From positions 1-24,572 of the IMG/VR virus record IMGVR_UViG_3300047585_000021: a stretch of DNA of 24,572 nt; one strand, given 5' to 3'. How positions within the stretch are numbered: the first letter of the stretch is position 1; every line of letters begins with the position of its first letter. Position numbers and translations under genes: made by a program. This document shows positions 14,200 to 22,266 of this stretch, in pieces. Below the pieces are notes generated by a model. That model saw nothing but the letters and a program-made list of their open reading frames with translations. It did not search any database and had not been told where the DNA came from. Source of the DNA: a virus.

Positions 14200-15666
14200 A
14201 TGGCGAAGATCACCACGGCGAACGGGCCGTCCGGGCCAACGGTGCCGGGGCCGGTCGGCGCGGCCGGGTCCCTTCAGACCGAAGATGGCGTGTGGCGGCC
14301 GGCCAGCTCGCTGATTCCCGGCGGCGGCGTCTCATCGGCGTTCGGCCGCAGCGGGGCTGTTGTGGCGCAGAGCGGCGACTACACGGCCGCGCAGGTGGGT
14401 GCCGACCCGGCGGGCACCGCGGTGGCTGTGGTCGCAGCGTCGGCGACGTCGATCCTGACGCTGGTCACCCCGCCGGTCACCTTCAGCCAGAGCCCGTACG
14501 CGGCGGCGGCGGACGCGATAGTGCCGGTGGACACCACGAGCGGGACTGTGGTGGTCAAGCTGCCCTCTGGCCCGGCCGCGGGGACGCTGGTGGTGGCCAA
14601 GATGGTCACTCTCGGCGGCAGCAACGAGGTGACGATCGAGACGCAGGGCCCCGACGTCTTCAACAAGACCGGCGGCGGCACGAGCCTGAACCTGACCCTG
14701 CAGGCGCAGGGCGTGATCCTGCAGTACGGCGGCGTGGGCACCGCTGGCGCGGGTGCGGGCATCTGGACGGACATCTCTGATGACCTGCCGCTGACCCAGC
14801 TCAATGCCCTCTACGACGCGGCGGGCGCGGCGGCCACCGCCCAGTCCACCGCGGAAACGTACGCACTGAACCTCCAGCCGACGTCGGGCTCGCCGCTGGC
14901 CACCACGAAAGGCGGCACTGGCGGCAGCTATGCGAGCTTCGCCGCGGCACTCGCCGCCGCCGGGATCACGCCCCCGGCGCCCTCGGCCAACTTCAAGCCC
15001 GCCAACCCCACACCCACGTCCACCACGTCAATGGTGATGATGGGCCTCGGCCAGGCTGGCAGCGGCCAGGCGCTCGTCTACACCCCCACCGGCACCGGCA
15101 AGGTCAAGGTGGACATCCGCGCCTCGGTGTCGAGTGAGGGCGCGACCGCGATCGTGACCGTCGGCCCCCGCTACGGCACCGGCACCGCACCGGTGCCCGC
15201 AGTGACCGCGACCGTCTCCAGTGGCACCGGCAGCGCGGCCGCGTTCACGGCCACCAACTCGTTCACCGCGGGCCAGCAGGTCTACGTGGGCGGCACCACG
15301 CAGCCCACGAACTTCGTCCAGGGGACGGCGTATTTCGTCGCCGCCAGCCCGGCGCCGACCTCGTCGGTGTTCTACCTGTCCGCCACCAATGGCGGCTCTG
15401 CGATCGCCTACTCCAGTGCCGGCGCGGCGGTCACTGTCGGCGCGGTTGTGACCGGCACCCGGTTCGGCGTCCCGGCCGACGATGCGGTCCGCGCGTCCAA
15501 CCCGGGCACCGCGGGCCAGTTCCTCACCCCGTGGTCAGCGAACGACGACCTGGCCCTGGCGCCGAACACCACCTACTGGTTTGACCTAGCGCTGGAGACG
15601 ACCACGGCCGCGGACACGGCCCAGGCCGGCAACATCAGCGCAACCTTCGCCGAGCAAGTCTCCTAG
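14200..15666 (+). CDS. Tail fibre-like / minor tail protein
   Basis: The 488-residue Ala/Gly/Thr-rich beta protein contains the phage-fibre motif VSSAFGRSGAVVAQSGDYTA (about residues 44-63), a second fibre-type beta segment (VPVDTTSGTVVVKLPSGPAA), the linker SPLATTKGGTGGSYASFA and a C-terminal beta domain (GSGQALVYTPTGTGKVKVDI ... PNTTYWFDLALETTTAAD). Residues ~334-417 hold a module (AGQQVYVGG ... GTAYFVAASPAPTSSVFYLS ... AIAYSSAGA) related to those in the proteins at 7675 and 15675. GGGAGGG just after the tape measure stop is its ribosome binding site. Its place directly behind the tape measure, ahead of the main tail-tip protein, is slightly unusual. A role in surface binding is inferred from the motifs. 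Confidence 0.8.
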   Translation: MAKITTANGPSGPTVPGPVGAAGSLQTEDGVWRPASSLIPGGGVSSAFGRSGAVVAQSGDYTAAQVGADPAGTAVAVVAASATSILTLVTPPVTFSQSPYAAAADAIVPVDTTSGTVVVKLPSGPAAGTLVVAKMVTLGGSNEVTIETQGPDVFNKTGGGTSLNLTLQAQGVILQYGGVGTAGAGAGIWTDISDDLPLTQLNALYDAAGAAATAQSTAETYALNLQPTSGSPLATTKGGTGGSYASFAAALAAAGITPPAPSANFKPANPTPTSTTSMVMMGLGQAGSGQALVYTPTGTGKVKVDIRASVSSEGATAIVTVGPRYGTGTAPVPAVTATVSSGTGSAAAFTATNSFTAGQQVYVGGTTQPTNFVQGTAYFVAASPAPTSSVFYLSATNGGSAIAYSSAGAAVTVGAVVTGTRFGVPADDAVRASNPGTAGQFLTPWSANDDLALAPNTTYWFDLALETTTAADTAQAGNISATFAEQVS

Positions 15667-15674
15667 GGGCACCC

Positions 15675-16313
15675 ATGGCTGACGGCTTTTCCACGTATAT
15701 GGCCGACCTGATGCTCGGCTGGCTGGCGGGCGCCGCCCCGCCGGCTCCGCCGGCCGTCTATGTGCAGGGCCACACCGGGCCACCTGGTTCGGCGGGCACG
15801 TCGAACGTGTCCAGCGTGACCACGCGCAAGGCGCTAACCTTCGGCAGCCCGTCCGCTGGCTCGGTGGCGATCACGAACACGCCGCAGTGGCTGAACTGGG
15901 CCGGGACTTCCGGGGAGGTGTGGACCGATGTCTCGCTGTGGGATTCCCTGACGGGCGGCAACTTCCTCGACTCGATCGAGCTGGCCGGCACCTGGTACGA
16001 GTTCACCTGCACCCAGGCCAGCCCCGGCATCTTCACCTGCCCGGGCCTGTCACCCGCGAACGGGCAGACGGTCTACCTGCTCGCCGCCGAAGGGTCGTCG
16101 CTGCCCGGCGGATTCTCAGCCGCGACCGCCTACTACATCGTGAGCGCGTCGGGTAACACGTTCGAGCTGTCGGCCACGCTGGGCGGATCGGGCATCAACG
16201 CCACGTCGGCCGGTGGCGGCCTGGTGGCCGCGACGGCCCCGACCAACCCGATCAACACGGGCAACAACCTGCAGCTCTCCAGCCTGACGGCCGCCTTCCC
16301 GGTCGCCGCCTAA
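15675..16313 (+). CDS. Tail-tip / fibre-associated protein with inserted beta module
   Basis: The 212-residue protein begins with DGFSTYMADLMLGWLAG, then APPAVYVQGHTGPPGSAGTS, RKALTFGSPSAGSVAITNTP, GEVWTDVSLWDSLTGGNFLD and ends NNLQLSSLTAAFPVAA. This is the layout of a widespread small phage tail-associated family ('Y-x-x-x-L-L-x-x-x-L-G ... V-Y-V-x-L-H-T ... P-G ... F ... H-x-x-L-W-D-A ... G-G-N-F-L'). Between GGNFLDSIEL and NNLQLSSL the family sequence is split by residues ~110-185 (FTCTQASPGIFTCPG ... SLPGGFSAATAYYIVSA ... GSGINATSAGGG), the module also found in the tube-like protein at 7675. AGGGG precedes the ATG. The function is probably structural at the tail tip. Confidence 0.8.
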   Translation: MADGFSTYMADLMLGWLAGAAPPAPPAVYVQGHTGPPGSAGTSNVSSVTTRKALTFGSPSAGSVAITNTPQWLNWAGTSGEVWTDVSLWDSLTGGNFLDSIELAGTWYEFTCTQASPGIFTCPGLSPANGQTVYLLAAEGSSLPGGFSAATAYYIVSASGNTFELSATLGGSGINATSAGGGLVAATAPTNPINTGNNLQLSSLTAAFPVAA

Positions 16314-16317
16314 TCCC

Positions 16318-19300
16318 ATGACCGCGCCCTACCTCGCCGGATCGGCCCTCGCCGCGACCGGGGGCACCAGCCTCACGGTCACGGCGGGCTCGAACGCGGG
16401 CGCGGGCGCGGCCAGCGGCGTGACGGCCGGTGACACCGCGGTCGTGATCGCCGCGACCGGCGGCACCACGATCATCGGCGTCACCGACAGCAACAGCGAG
16501 ACGTTCACCGCCGGGATAGCCGAGGCCACCGCGCCCGGCTCGGCGATCTACTACTGCCCCGGATCGGCCGGCCTCGCGTCAGGCACCGGCACGGCCACCA
16601 TCACCTACAGCGGCGGCGCTGGCGAGAAGAACGGCATACTGCTCGGTATCCCGGCCGCCATGGGCATCACCGGCGAGGACTCCGGCGGGTCGGCCGCGGG
16701 CGCGGGCACCAGCTCCGGCGGCGCGTTCAGCCTGAATAGCGGCACGCTCGCGACCCAGAACGAGATTCTGATCGGCACGGTCACCTACGGCAACGGCGGG
16801 GGCGCGTCGCCGGTCTGGAGTTCGGGGTGGACGCCGATCGGGGTGGCGTTCCATGCCACGAGCCAGCAGTGGACGGCGGTCGCCTACGCCGAGCCGGGGG
16901 CCAGCACGTCACCGGTCACCCTCGGCATCTCAGGCCTGGCCGGGACGCCCATCTACAGCGCCTGCATCCTGGCGTTCAAGACCACGGTGAGCTTCAGCGC
17001 CGCCCAGCAGGTGGTCCCGGCCCAGTCGGCCGCACTCAAGCAGGGCGTCCACGCCGCGGCTGCGCAGCTGGTGATCCCGGCGCAGTCGGCCAGCACCACC
17101 CAGGGCATCCACGCCAGCGCGGCCCAGCTGGTGGTGCCCGTCCAGTCGGCCGTGATGGTGGTGACCGAGCCGCCGCCCGTGGTGCCGCCGTTCCCGGCGT
17201 CGCCGATCGGCCTGACCGCCCAGATCCTGCTGCCGTCGCTCGGCATGACCGGCACTCCGGGGGTCACCGGCGCGACCGTCAACTGGGCCACCTACGGCCT
17301 GTCGGCCAGCCAGGTCATGACGGCGGCGGCGACCTACGACGGCTACACCAGCACCACCCTGGCCGCATCCGGGCAGCGGTACTACCTCACCGAGGGCACC
17401 CTGCCCGCCACCCTGCCGACGGCGCTGGCCAGACTGGTCGCGGCGGGCGTGTTCGTGCAGGTCTGCCTCAAGCCCACCCGCCAGTCGGTGCTCACCGGCG
17501 GCTCCACGCTGGCCGCCCAGCAGTCGGCGCTCGCGGCGTTCATCGCCGCCATGCAGGCCGCCTACGTGACCGCGGGGTTCAGTGCCAGCAACTTCAGCGT
17601 GACGCTGTGGACAGAAATGAACGACCACGGCACGCAGCCGTTCCCTTACGCGGGCACCGGCGGCACGCTCACCTTCGCGGCCTACTGGGCGGCATTCGCG
17701 CCGGTCATCCTGGCCGCGGGCGCGCTGGCCAACTACAACCCGTCCTGCAACACCGCCAGTGCGCTCAACGGCGCGGAATGGTTCAGCCTGCTCAGCCCGC
17801 TGCCCTCACAGTTCATCGTCGACCTGTACTCCAACGCGTGGCACGACGGCGGCTTCATCGACCAGCCCTGCGGGGGTGCCTCCTTCAGCTATCAGGAGCT
17901 GGCCGACGGCGCGGGCATCCCGCTCGGCATCGGCGAGTACGGCCTGGCCGCGGGCAACCCGCCCGGCTACATCCCCAACTCCACGGTGTGGGGCGAGTTC
18001 ATCGGCGACTACCTGATCCCGCTGTTCAGCAACCGGCTGGTCACCGGCCGCAGCAACGCCGAAATCCTGCACTTCGGCACCGGCGGGGTCCTGGGCTCGC
18101 CGGTCTACAATTCGATCCAGTCCGCCACCGACTTCAAGACCGGGCTCACCACCGGCGGCAGCGGCCAGATCATTCCCGGCGTCTTCCAGATGACCGCCCT
18201 CTCCCAGCCGGTCTCCTCCTCCTCGCCGCAGTGGCAGGACATCTCCGGCTACGTCTACCAGCGGGCCGGCACGAGCCCGGCGGTCACCATCACCCGCGGC
18301 CGGCCGAACGAGTCCGCGCAGGCGACGCCGAGCTCGGCGTCGTTCCAGGTGAACAACCAGTCCGGCAACTTCACGGCGGAGAACCCGCTCGGCGCCTGGT
18401 ACGGGCAGATCGGGCGCAACACGCCGGTCAGGTTCTCCGTGCCAGCGCAGAACCCGTCGCTGCGGATGGAGGACGACAGCTCGAGCTATGCGAGCACGCC
18501 GAGCTCGACGTCGCTGAACGTGAGCGGCGGCATCGACGTGCGGATCGACATGACCCCCTCGACCTATGCGGGATGCGACCTGGCCGGGAAGTGGCAGCTC
18601 GGCTCCGGCGGCACCCAGTCGTCGTGGATCCTGCAGCTGAACGCCGACGGCACGGTGACGTTCTACTGGTCGAGCACCGGCACCAACTTCTTTTCGGTGC
18701 AGTCCACCCAGCCGCTGCCGCGCTTCGGCCGGATCATGGTCCGCGCCGTGCTCACCCTCGCGACCGGCACCGTGACGTTCTGGACGGCACCGCAGATGGG
18801 CGGCACGCAGACACAGCTCGGCGCGGCAGCCACCGGCACCGGCGGGGCCAGCACGTCGGTCTACGCCGGCACCACGCAGATCCAGGTCGGCGGGCTGAGC
18901 GGCGCGGCGAGCCTGAACGGCACCATCCACGAGTTCCAGCTCCTCAACGGCGGCGGCACACTGGTGGCCGACCCGGTGTTCTCCGCCCAGATCGAGGGCG
19001 CGGCGTCGTTCACCGACGTCCAGGGGAACGTCTGGACGCTGAATGGCACCGCCGGGATCAGCGAGCGGTCCTACCGCTACTTCGGCGAGATGTCGTCGAG
19101 CCCGAAGGCCACCGACCCGACGCTGACCGACGTCTACGTGCCGGTGACCTCGGGTGGCATCCTGCGGCGGCTGCAGCAGGGCAACGCGCCGGAGTACTCG
19201 CCGATGCGGCGGGCCGAGACCGCGCAGGCCGGGGACCTGTTCCCGGTCGCGTACTACCCGTGCGAGGACCTGCAGGGCTCGACGTCGATCGGCTCGGCGA

Positions 19301-20991
19301 TCGGCGGCCCGATCATGACGGTCGCGGGCGGCACTGGCGACGGGTCGGTGACGACGACCGGGCCGGCGTTCTCCAGCGACTCCACGTTCGCGTGCTCGGC
19401 CGCACTGCCGGTCCTGAACGGCTCGTCGTGGCACGCCCAGATCCCGGCCTATGAGAGCAACGGCAGCATCATCACCCGCTTCCTGCTCGACGTGCAGGAC
19501 ACGCCGCCGAACGAGGCGCGGATCATGCGGGTGATCACGAACGGCACGCTGCAGGAGCTGTCGCTGTACTACACCACCGGCGGCGGCATGGGCCTGGCCG
19601 GCTACGACGCCGGCGGGACCGTGTTCGACAGCGGCCCGATCATCTTCAACGTGGACGGCGAGCCAGTGTGGGTCACCATGGAGCTGCGCCCCGGATCTGG
19701 CTCGACGGTGAACTGGTCGGTCGAGACGCTGCAGCCGGGCTCACTGACGGGCCTGAGTGACGCCGGCACCTTCACTGGCACGATCGGCAACGCGACCGAC
19801 GTCTATGTGAACCCGCAGCAGCTGCTCCAGCAGGTCGTCATCGGGCACGTCTCGGTGCAGTCGGCCTGGCAGTCCCTGTTCGGCCTGTACTGGCCGCTGG
19901 ACGCCTGGACCGGCGAGACCGCGGGGGCCCGCTTCCTGCGCCTGTGTGGCGAGAACGGCATCCCGGCCCGCATCTACGGGTTCCCCGCCAGCACCGCACT
20001 GATGGGCGCGCAGCCGGTGGATACGCTGCCGGACCTGCTGCAGCAGTGCGAGGACGCCGACCGGGGCATGATCTACGAGCCCCGGCAGGCGTACGCGCTC
20101 GGCTACCGGCCGTTGCACGCCCTGGTGAACCAGTCGGCGGCGGTGACGCTGGACTGGTCGCAGGGGATGATCGCGGCGGACGGCTGGCAGCCGCCGACTG
20201 ACGACGATCAGTACACGATCAACGACGTCACCGCCACCCGCGATTCGGGCGGCTCGTCGGGCTCCAGTGGCGCGACCTACCGGACCTACCTCGACGACGG
20301 GTCGGCGATGAGCGTCAGCCCGCCGCCGGTGGGCGCGGGCGACTACGCCACCTCGGTGAGCGTGAACGTGCAGGACGACGGCCAGCTGCCCGACGTCGCC
20401 GGGTGGATGGTGCACACCGGCACCGTGGACGAGGCGCGCTGGCCCGCGATCACCGTGGACCTGGCCCGCACCGAGGTCGCCAGCCTCTTCTACGTGCTCC
20501 AGGACCTGAACATCGGCGACCGGCTCGACCAGGTGAACGTGCCCACCTGGGTGACGTGGGACGACGTGCGCCAGCTGGCGGCCGGGGTGACCGAGGGCAT
20601 CGGCGGCTACTTCTGGAAGGTCGCCTGGAACGGGATCCCGGAGACGCCGTACGAGACTGGCGTGTTCGACGACCCGGTGTACGGCCGGTGCGACACCGAC
20701 GGGTCGGCGCTGTATGGCGGCATCAGCGAGACCGCCACCACGTTCCAGGTGCAGGCCACGGCCAGCGGCGCGCCGCTGTGGACGACGAACCCGGCCGACT
20801 TCCCGTTCGACATCCAGGTCAAGCCGCAGGGCGCGCCGGGCCGGGGTGAGCGGATCACGGTGACCGGCATCAGCGGGACGAGCTCGCCGCAGACATTCAC
20901 GGTCACCCGGTCAGTGAACGGGGTGGTCATGGCCCACAACGCGGGCGACCAGGTCAGCTTGTTCTTCACTCCGGTCTATGCGATCAGTTAG
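16318..20991 (+). CDS. Giant minor tail / tail-tip protein with N-terminal glycosidase-like domain
   Basis: This 1557-residue protein is modular. Residues 1-~225 form a beta-sandwich-like domain. Residues 227-286 are three 20-residue repeats (unit SAAQQVVPAQSAALKQGVHA). Residues ~290-620 look like a TIM-barrel glycosidase: FVQVCLKPTRQ, VTLWTEMNDHG with Glu433, SQFIVDLYSNAWHDGG, and PLGIGEYGLAAG with Glu540, the places expected for acid/base and nucleophile in clan GH-A. From Trp639 (WQDISGYVYQRAG ... ITRGRPNESAQATPSSASFQ ... YGQIGRNTPVRFSV) the usual actinophage minor tail protein begins, with concanavalin-like domains at ~713-915 and ~976-1180 and a tail-hub-like part (FLRLCGENGIPARIYGF; LLQQCEDADRGMIYE) to the end. 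It follows the previous stop by four bases. Substrate and activity are unknown; Thr instead of Asn precedes Glu433. Confidence 0.88.
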   Translation: MTAPYLAGSALAATGGTSLTVTAGSNAGAGAASGVTAGDTAVVIAATGGTTIIGVTDSNSETFTAGIAEATAPGSAIYYCPGSAGLASGTGTATITYSGGAGEKNGILLGIPAAMGITGEDSGGSAAGAGTSSGGAFSLNSGTLATQNEILIGTVTYGNGGGASPVWSSGWTPIGVAFHATSQQWTAVAYAEPGASTSPVTLGISGLAGTPIYSACILAFKTTVSFSAAQQVVPAQSAALKQGVHAAAAQLVIPAQSASTTQGIHASAAQLVVPVQSAVMVVTEPPPVVPPFPASPIGLTAQILLPSLGMTGTPGVTGATVNWATYGLSASQVMTAAATYDGYTSTTLAASGQRYYLTEGTLPATLPTALARLVAAGVFVQVCLKPTRQSVLTGGSTLAAQQSALAAFIAAMQAAYVTAGFSASNFSVTLWTEMNDHGTQPFPYAGTGGTLTFAAYWAAFAPVILAAGALANYNPSCNTASALNGAEWFSLLSPLPSQFIVDLYSNAWHDGGFIDQPCGGASFSYQELADGAGIPLGIGEYGLAAGNPPGYIPNSTVWGEFIGDYLIPLFSNRLVTGRSNAEILHFGTGGVLGSPVYNSIQSATDFKTGLTTGGSGQIIPGVFQMTALSQPVSSSSPQWQDISGYVYQRAGTSPAVTITRGRPNESAQATPSSASFQVNNQSGNFTAENPLGAWYGQIGRNTPVRFSVPAQNPSLRMEDDSSSYASTPSSTSLNVSGGIDVRIDMTPSTYAGCDLAGKWQLGSGGTQSSWILQLNADGTVTFYWSSTGTNFFSVQSTQPLPRFGRIMVRAVLTLATGTVTFWTAPQMGGTQTQLGAAATGTGGASTSVYAGTTQIQVGGLSGAASLNGTIHEFQLLNGGGTLVADPVFSAQIEGAASFTDVQGNVWTLNGTAGISERSYRYFGEMSSSPKATDPTLTDVYVPVTSGGILRRLQQGNAPEYSPMRRAETAQAGDLFPVAYYPCEDLQGSTSIGSAIGGPIMTVAGGTGDGSVTTTGPAFSSDSTFACSAALPVLNGSSWHAQIPAYESNGSIITRFLLDVQDTPPNEARIMRVITNGTLQELSLYYTTGGGMGLAGYDAGGTVFDSGPIIFNVDGEPVWVTMELRPGSGSTVNWSVETLQPGSLTGLSDAGTFTGTIGNATDVYVNPQQLLQQVVIGHVSVQSAWQSLFGLYWPLDAWTGETAGARFLRLCGENGIPARIYGFPASTALMGAQPVDTLPDLLQQCEDADRGMIYEPRQAYALGYRPLHALVNQSAAVTLDWSQGMIAADGWQPPTDDDQYTINDVTATRDSGGSSGSSGATYRTYLDDGSAMSVSPPPVGAGDYATSVSVNVQDDGQLPDVAGWMVHTGTVDEARWPAITVDLARTEVASLFYVLQDLNIGDRLDQVNVPTWVTWDDVRQLAAGVTEGIGGYFWKVAWNGIPETPYETGVFDDPVYGRCDTDGSALYGGISETATTFQVQATASGAPLWTTNPADFPFDIQVKPQGAPGRGERITVTGISGTSSPQTFTVTRSVNGVVMAHNAGDQVSLFFTPVYAIS
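16996..17175 (+). repeat. Three 20-residue repeats linking two domains of the giant tail protein
   Basis: Three units of 60 bp encode SAAQQVVPAQSAALKQGVHA, AAAQLVIPAQSASTTQGIHA and SAAQLVVPVQSAVMVVTEPP. The first twelve positions (x-A-A-Q-x-V-(V/I)-P-(A/V)-Q-S-A) are nearly invariant. They connect the N-terminal beta domain to the glycosidase-like domain, then run into a Pro-rich hinge. Confidence 0.85.
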
Positions 20992-21002
20992 GGAGGTGAG
21001 CG

Positions 21003-21509
21003 GTGACTAACGCGGCGACCATCTTCGCGGGCAGCAAGATCACGGCGGCCGGCCAGGCGGGCATCGCACCCATGTGCGCGGCCAAGGGGTCGAACCAGTC
21101 CCTGGCCAGCTCGGTCAGCCTGCAGAACGACAACGCGGTGCTGTTGGCCGTGGCCGCGAACACCACCTACAAATGGCTGTGCACGCTGTTCTACACCGGC
21201 GGCACCGAAGGCTCGTCGGACCTGCAGTTCAACTGGACCGGCCCGTCCGGTGCGGCCTGGACGTTCACCGCCGACTACCGCAACACCAGCGGCGTCTTCG
21301 TCGGCGGGGTCGGCTTCACTCAGGCCTCGGCGAACATCGTCTGCGGCTCGAACGGCTCATCGTTCCTCTGCGCGGTGAAAATGAGCGGCATCCTGATCGT
21401 GGGCTCGACGGCTGGCACGTTCCAGCTCCAGTGGGCGCAGGACACTTCGAACTCGACCGCGACCGTCATGCAGGCCAACTCGGACCTGACCATGTGGAAC
21501 GTGTCGTGA
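21003..21509 (+). CDS. Small beta-rich tail-tip protein
   Basis: The 168-residue protein reads LASSVSLQNDNAVLLAVAAN, TYKWLCTLFYTGGTEGSSDL, FNWTGPSGAAWTFTADYRN, and ends TFQLQWAQDTSNSTATVMQA, then SDLTMWNV. Small beta-sandwich proteins with the pattern 'D-x-x-L-x-x-x-V-x-A-N-x-x-Y ... Y-x-G ... D-x-x-x-x-W-T-G-P-S-G-A ... L-x-W-A-Q' lie downstream of the tail-tip gene in many actinophages and are taken as tail appendages or receptor-binding parts; no experiment is known to me. GTG 21003 has an excellent GGGAGGTGAG at 20991-21000. It is the last plus-strand virion gene and converges on a minus-strand gene five bases further on. Confidence 0.82.
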   Translation: MTNAATIFAGSKITAAGQAGIAPMCAAKGSNQSLASSVSLQNDNAVLLAVAANTTYKWLCTLFYTGGTEGSSDLQFNWTGPSGAAWTFTADYRNTSGVFVGGVGFTQASANIVCGSNGSSFLCAVKMSGILIVGSTAGTFQLQWAQDTSNSTATVMQANSDLTMWNVS

Positions 21510-21512
21510 TGC

Positions 21513-21544
21513 GGCTACGCGGGAGCCCACGCCGGGTCGTAGCC
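21513..21544. terminator. Possible hairpin between convergent genes
   Basis: GGCTACG (21513-21519) and CGTAGCC (21538-21544) can pair around an 18-base loop that is itself GC-rich. It lies just after the stop of the tail-tip gene and across the 3' end of the minus-strand gene. There is no T-tract, and most of it is coding sequence of the minus-strand gene, so this is a weak call. Confidence 0.3.
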
Positions 21545-21928
21545 CGGGTGGTCGCTGTAGACCGTGGCCACAGCGCATACGTCGGGGCACGGCCACGGAA
21601 CAGACGACACTTCGTCTCCGCCTCCCCCACAGCAGGTGCCGCAGATTGGCGGCTGCACCGGATACAGCCGGTGCCGCTTCAGGGTGGCCCGCTTGGCCGC
21701 GACGTCGCGGAGCACCCGCGCCGGGTCATGGCGGGCGATGTGAGCCGACTCCTGGACGGTGGGCGTTCCCTCGTCGTAGATGAGGGGGTCGCCGGTGGCA
21801 TCCGCAACCATGGGGGCGCCGTAATCCTCGCCACCAGGCACCCAGGGGGCCGGAGCAGATTCGGTCGCAGCTTTCGCGATCGCCTCATCCTCGTCCAGCC
21901 GTGCGGTCAGGAACGTCACCAGGTCCAT
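21515..21928 (-). CDS. DUF6221-like protein on the opposite strand
   Basis: The 137-residue protein begins MDLVTFLTARLDEDEAIAKA, has an APAPWVPGG segment, then YDEGTPTVQESAHIARHDPA, RVLRDVAAKRATLKRHR, a Cys cluster (ICGTCCGGGGDE ... PCPDVCAV) and the closing ATVYSDHPGYDPAWAP. The pattern 'D-L-V-x-F-L-x-A-R-L-D-E-D-E ... H-I-A-R-H-D-P-A-R-V-L-R-(D/E)-V ... Y-x-x-H-P-x-Y-x-x-x-W' is that of DUF6221, a family seen in actinobacterial genomes and their phages without known function. It is the only minus-strand gene inside the late region, opposite to all neighbours. It therefore probably has its own promoter and looks like an acquired accessory (moron-type) gene. Only 26 bases separate its ATG from the divergent ATG at 21955, so promoter elements must overlap coding sequence. 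Confidence 0.88.
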   Translation of the reverse strand: MDLVTFLTARLDEDEAIAKAATESAPAPWVPGGEDYGAPMVADATGDPLIYDEGTPTVQESAHIARHDPARVLRDVAAKRATLKRHRLYPVQPPICGTCCGGGGDEVSSVPWPCPDVCAVATVYSDHPGYDPAWAPA

Positions 21929-21954
21929 CCGCCCATGCTCGCACGGAGCGCACC

Positions 21955-22266
21955 ATGATCGAGTGGCTGCTGCACTGGCTTGCCGTCCACACTGGCACCG
22001 TCAACGAGCCCGGCCCGTACTACGGGTTCTGGTCCGGATTCGGCTCCGACCTGGGCGAAGTCGCCATCGTGGGCGCGCTGGCCGGGATACTGCGCAAGCA
22101 CAACTGCCACGTCCAGCACTGCTGGCGGCTCGGCCGCCACGCCGTCGAGGGCACCCCCTGGCTCGTGTGCGCCCACCACCACCCGAGGGGTGCGCCCGCG
22201 CATGCGGACATCCTCGCGGCCAGCGCTCGCCAGCTGGCATCTGGCAAGCCGAAGGGAGTGAAGTGA
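21955..22266 (+). CDS. Small membrane protein, conserved in actinophage lysis region (holin candidate)
   Basis: The 103-residue product reads MIEWLLHWLAVHTGTVNEPG, then PYYGFWSGFGSDLGEVAIVG, ALAGILRKHNCHVQHCWRLG, HAVEGTPWLVCAHHHP. One hydrophobic segment (DLGEVAIVGALAGIL, about residues 31-45) is followed by a His/Cys-rich stretch that may bind metal. From memory, this 'F-W-S-G-F-G-S-D-(L/I)-(G/S)-E ... R-K-H-N-C-H ... C-W-R-x-G-x-H-x-V-x-G-T-x-x-x-x-C-x-x-H-H' family is common near lysis genes of actinophages. A holin role is often supposed but not shown. The ATG at 21955 is the first start not overlapping the divergent gene. Its stop overlaps the next GTG (GTGA). Confidence 0.85.
   Translation: MIEWLLHWLAVHTGTVNEPGPYYGFWSGFGSDLGEVAIVGALAGILRKHNCHVQHCWRLGRHAVEGTPWLVCAHHHPRGAPAHADILAASARQLASGKPKGVK

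Noticed and set aside
17806-19434. 542-codon open frame on the minus strand
   Set aside because: It is antisense to the same tail gene, with compositional bias only.
16827-19454. 875-codon open frame on the plus strand
   Set aside because: It is a +1-type shadow of the giant tail protein, rich in Arg/Gly/His/Pro without repeats or domains; the other frame carries recognisable domains.
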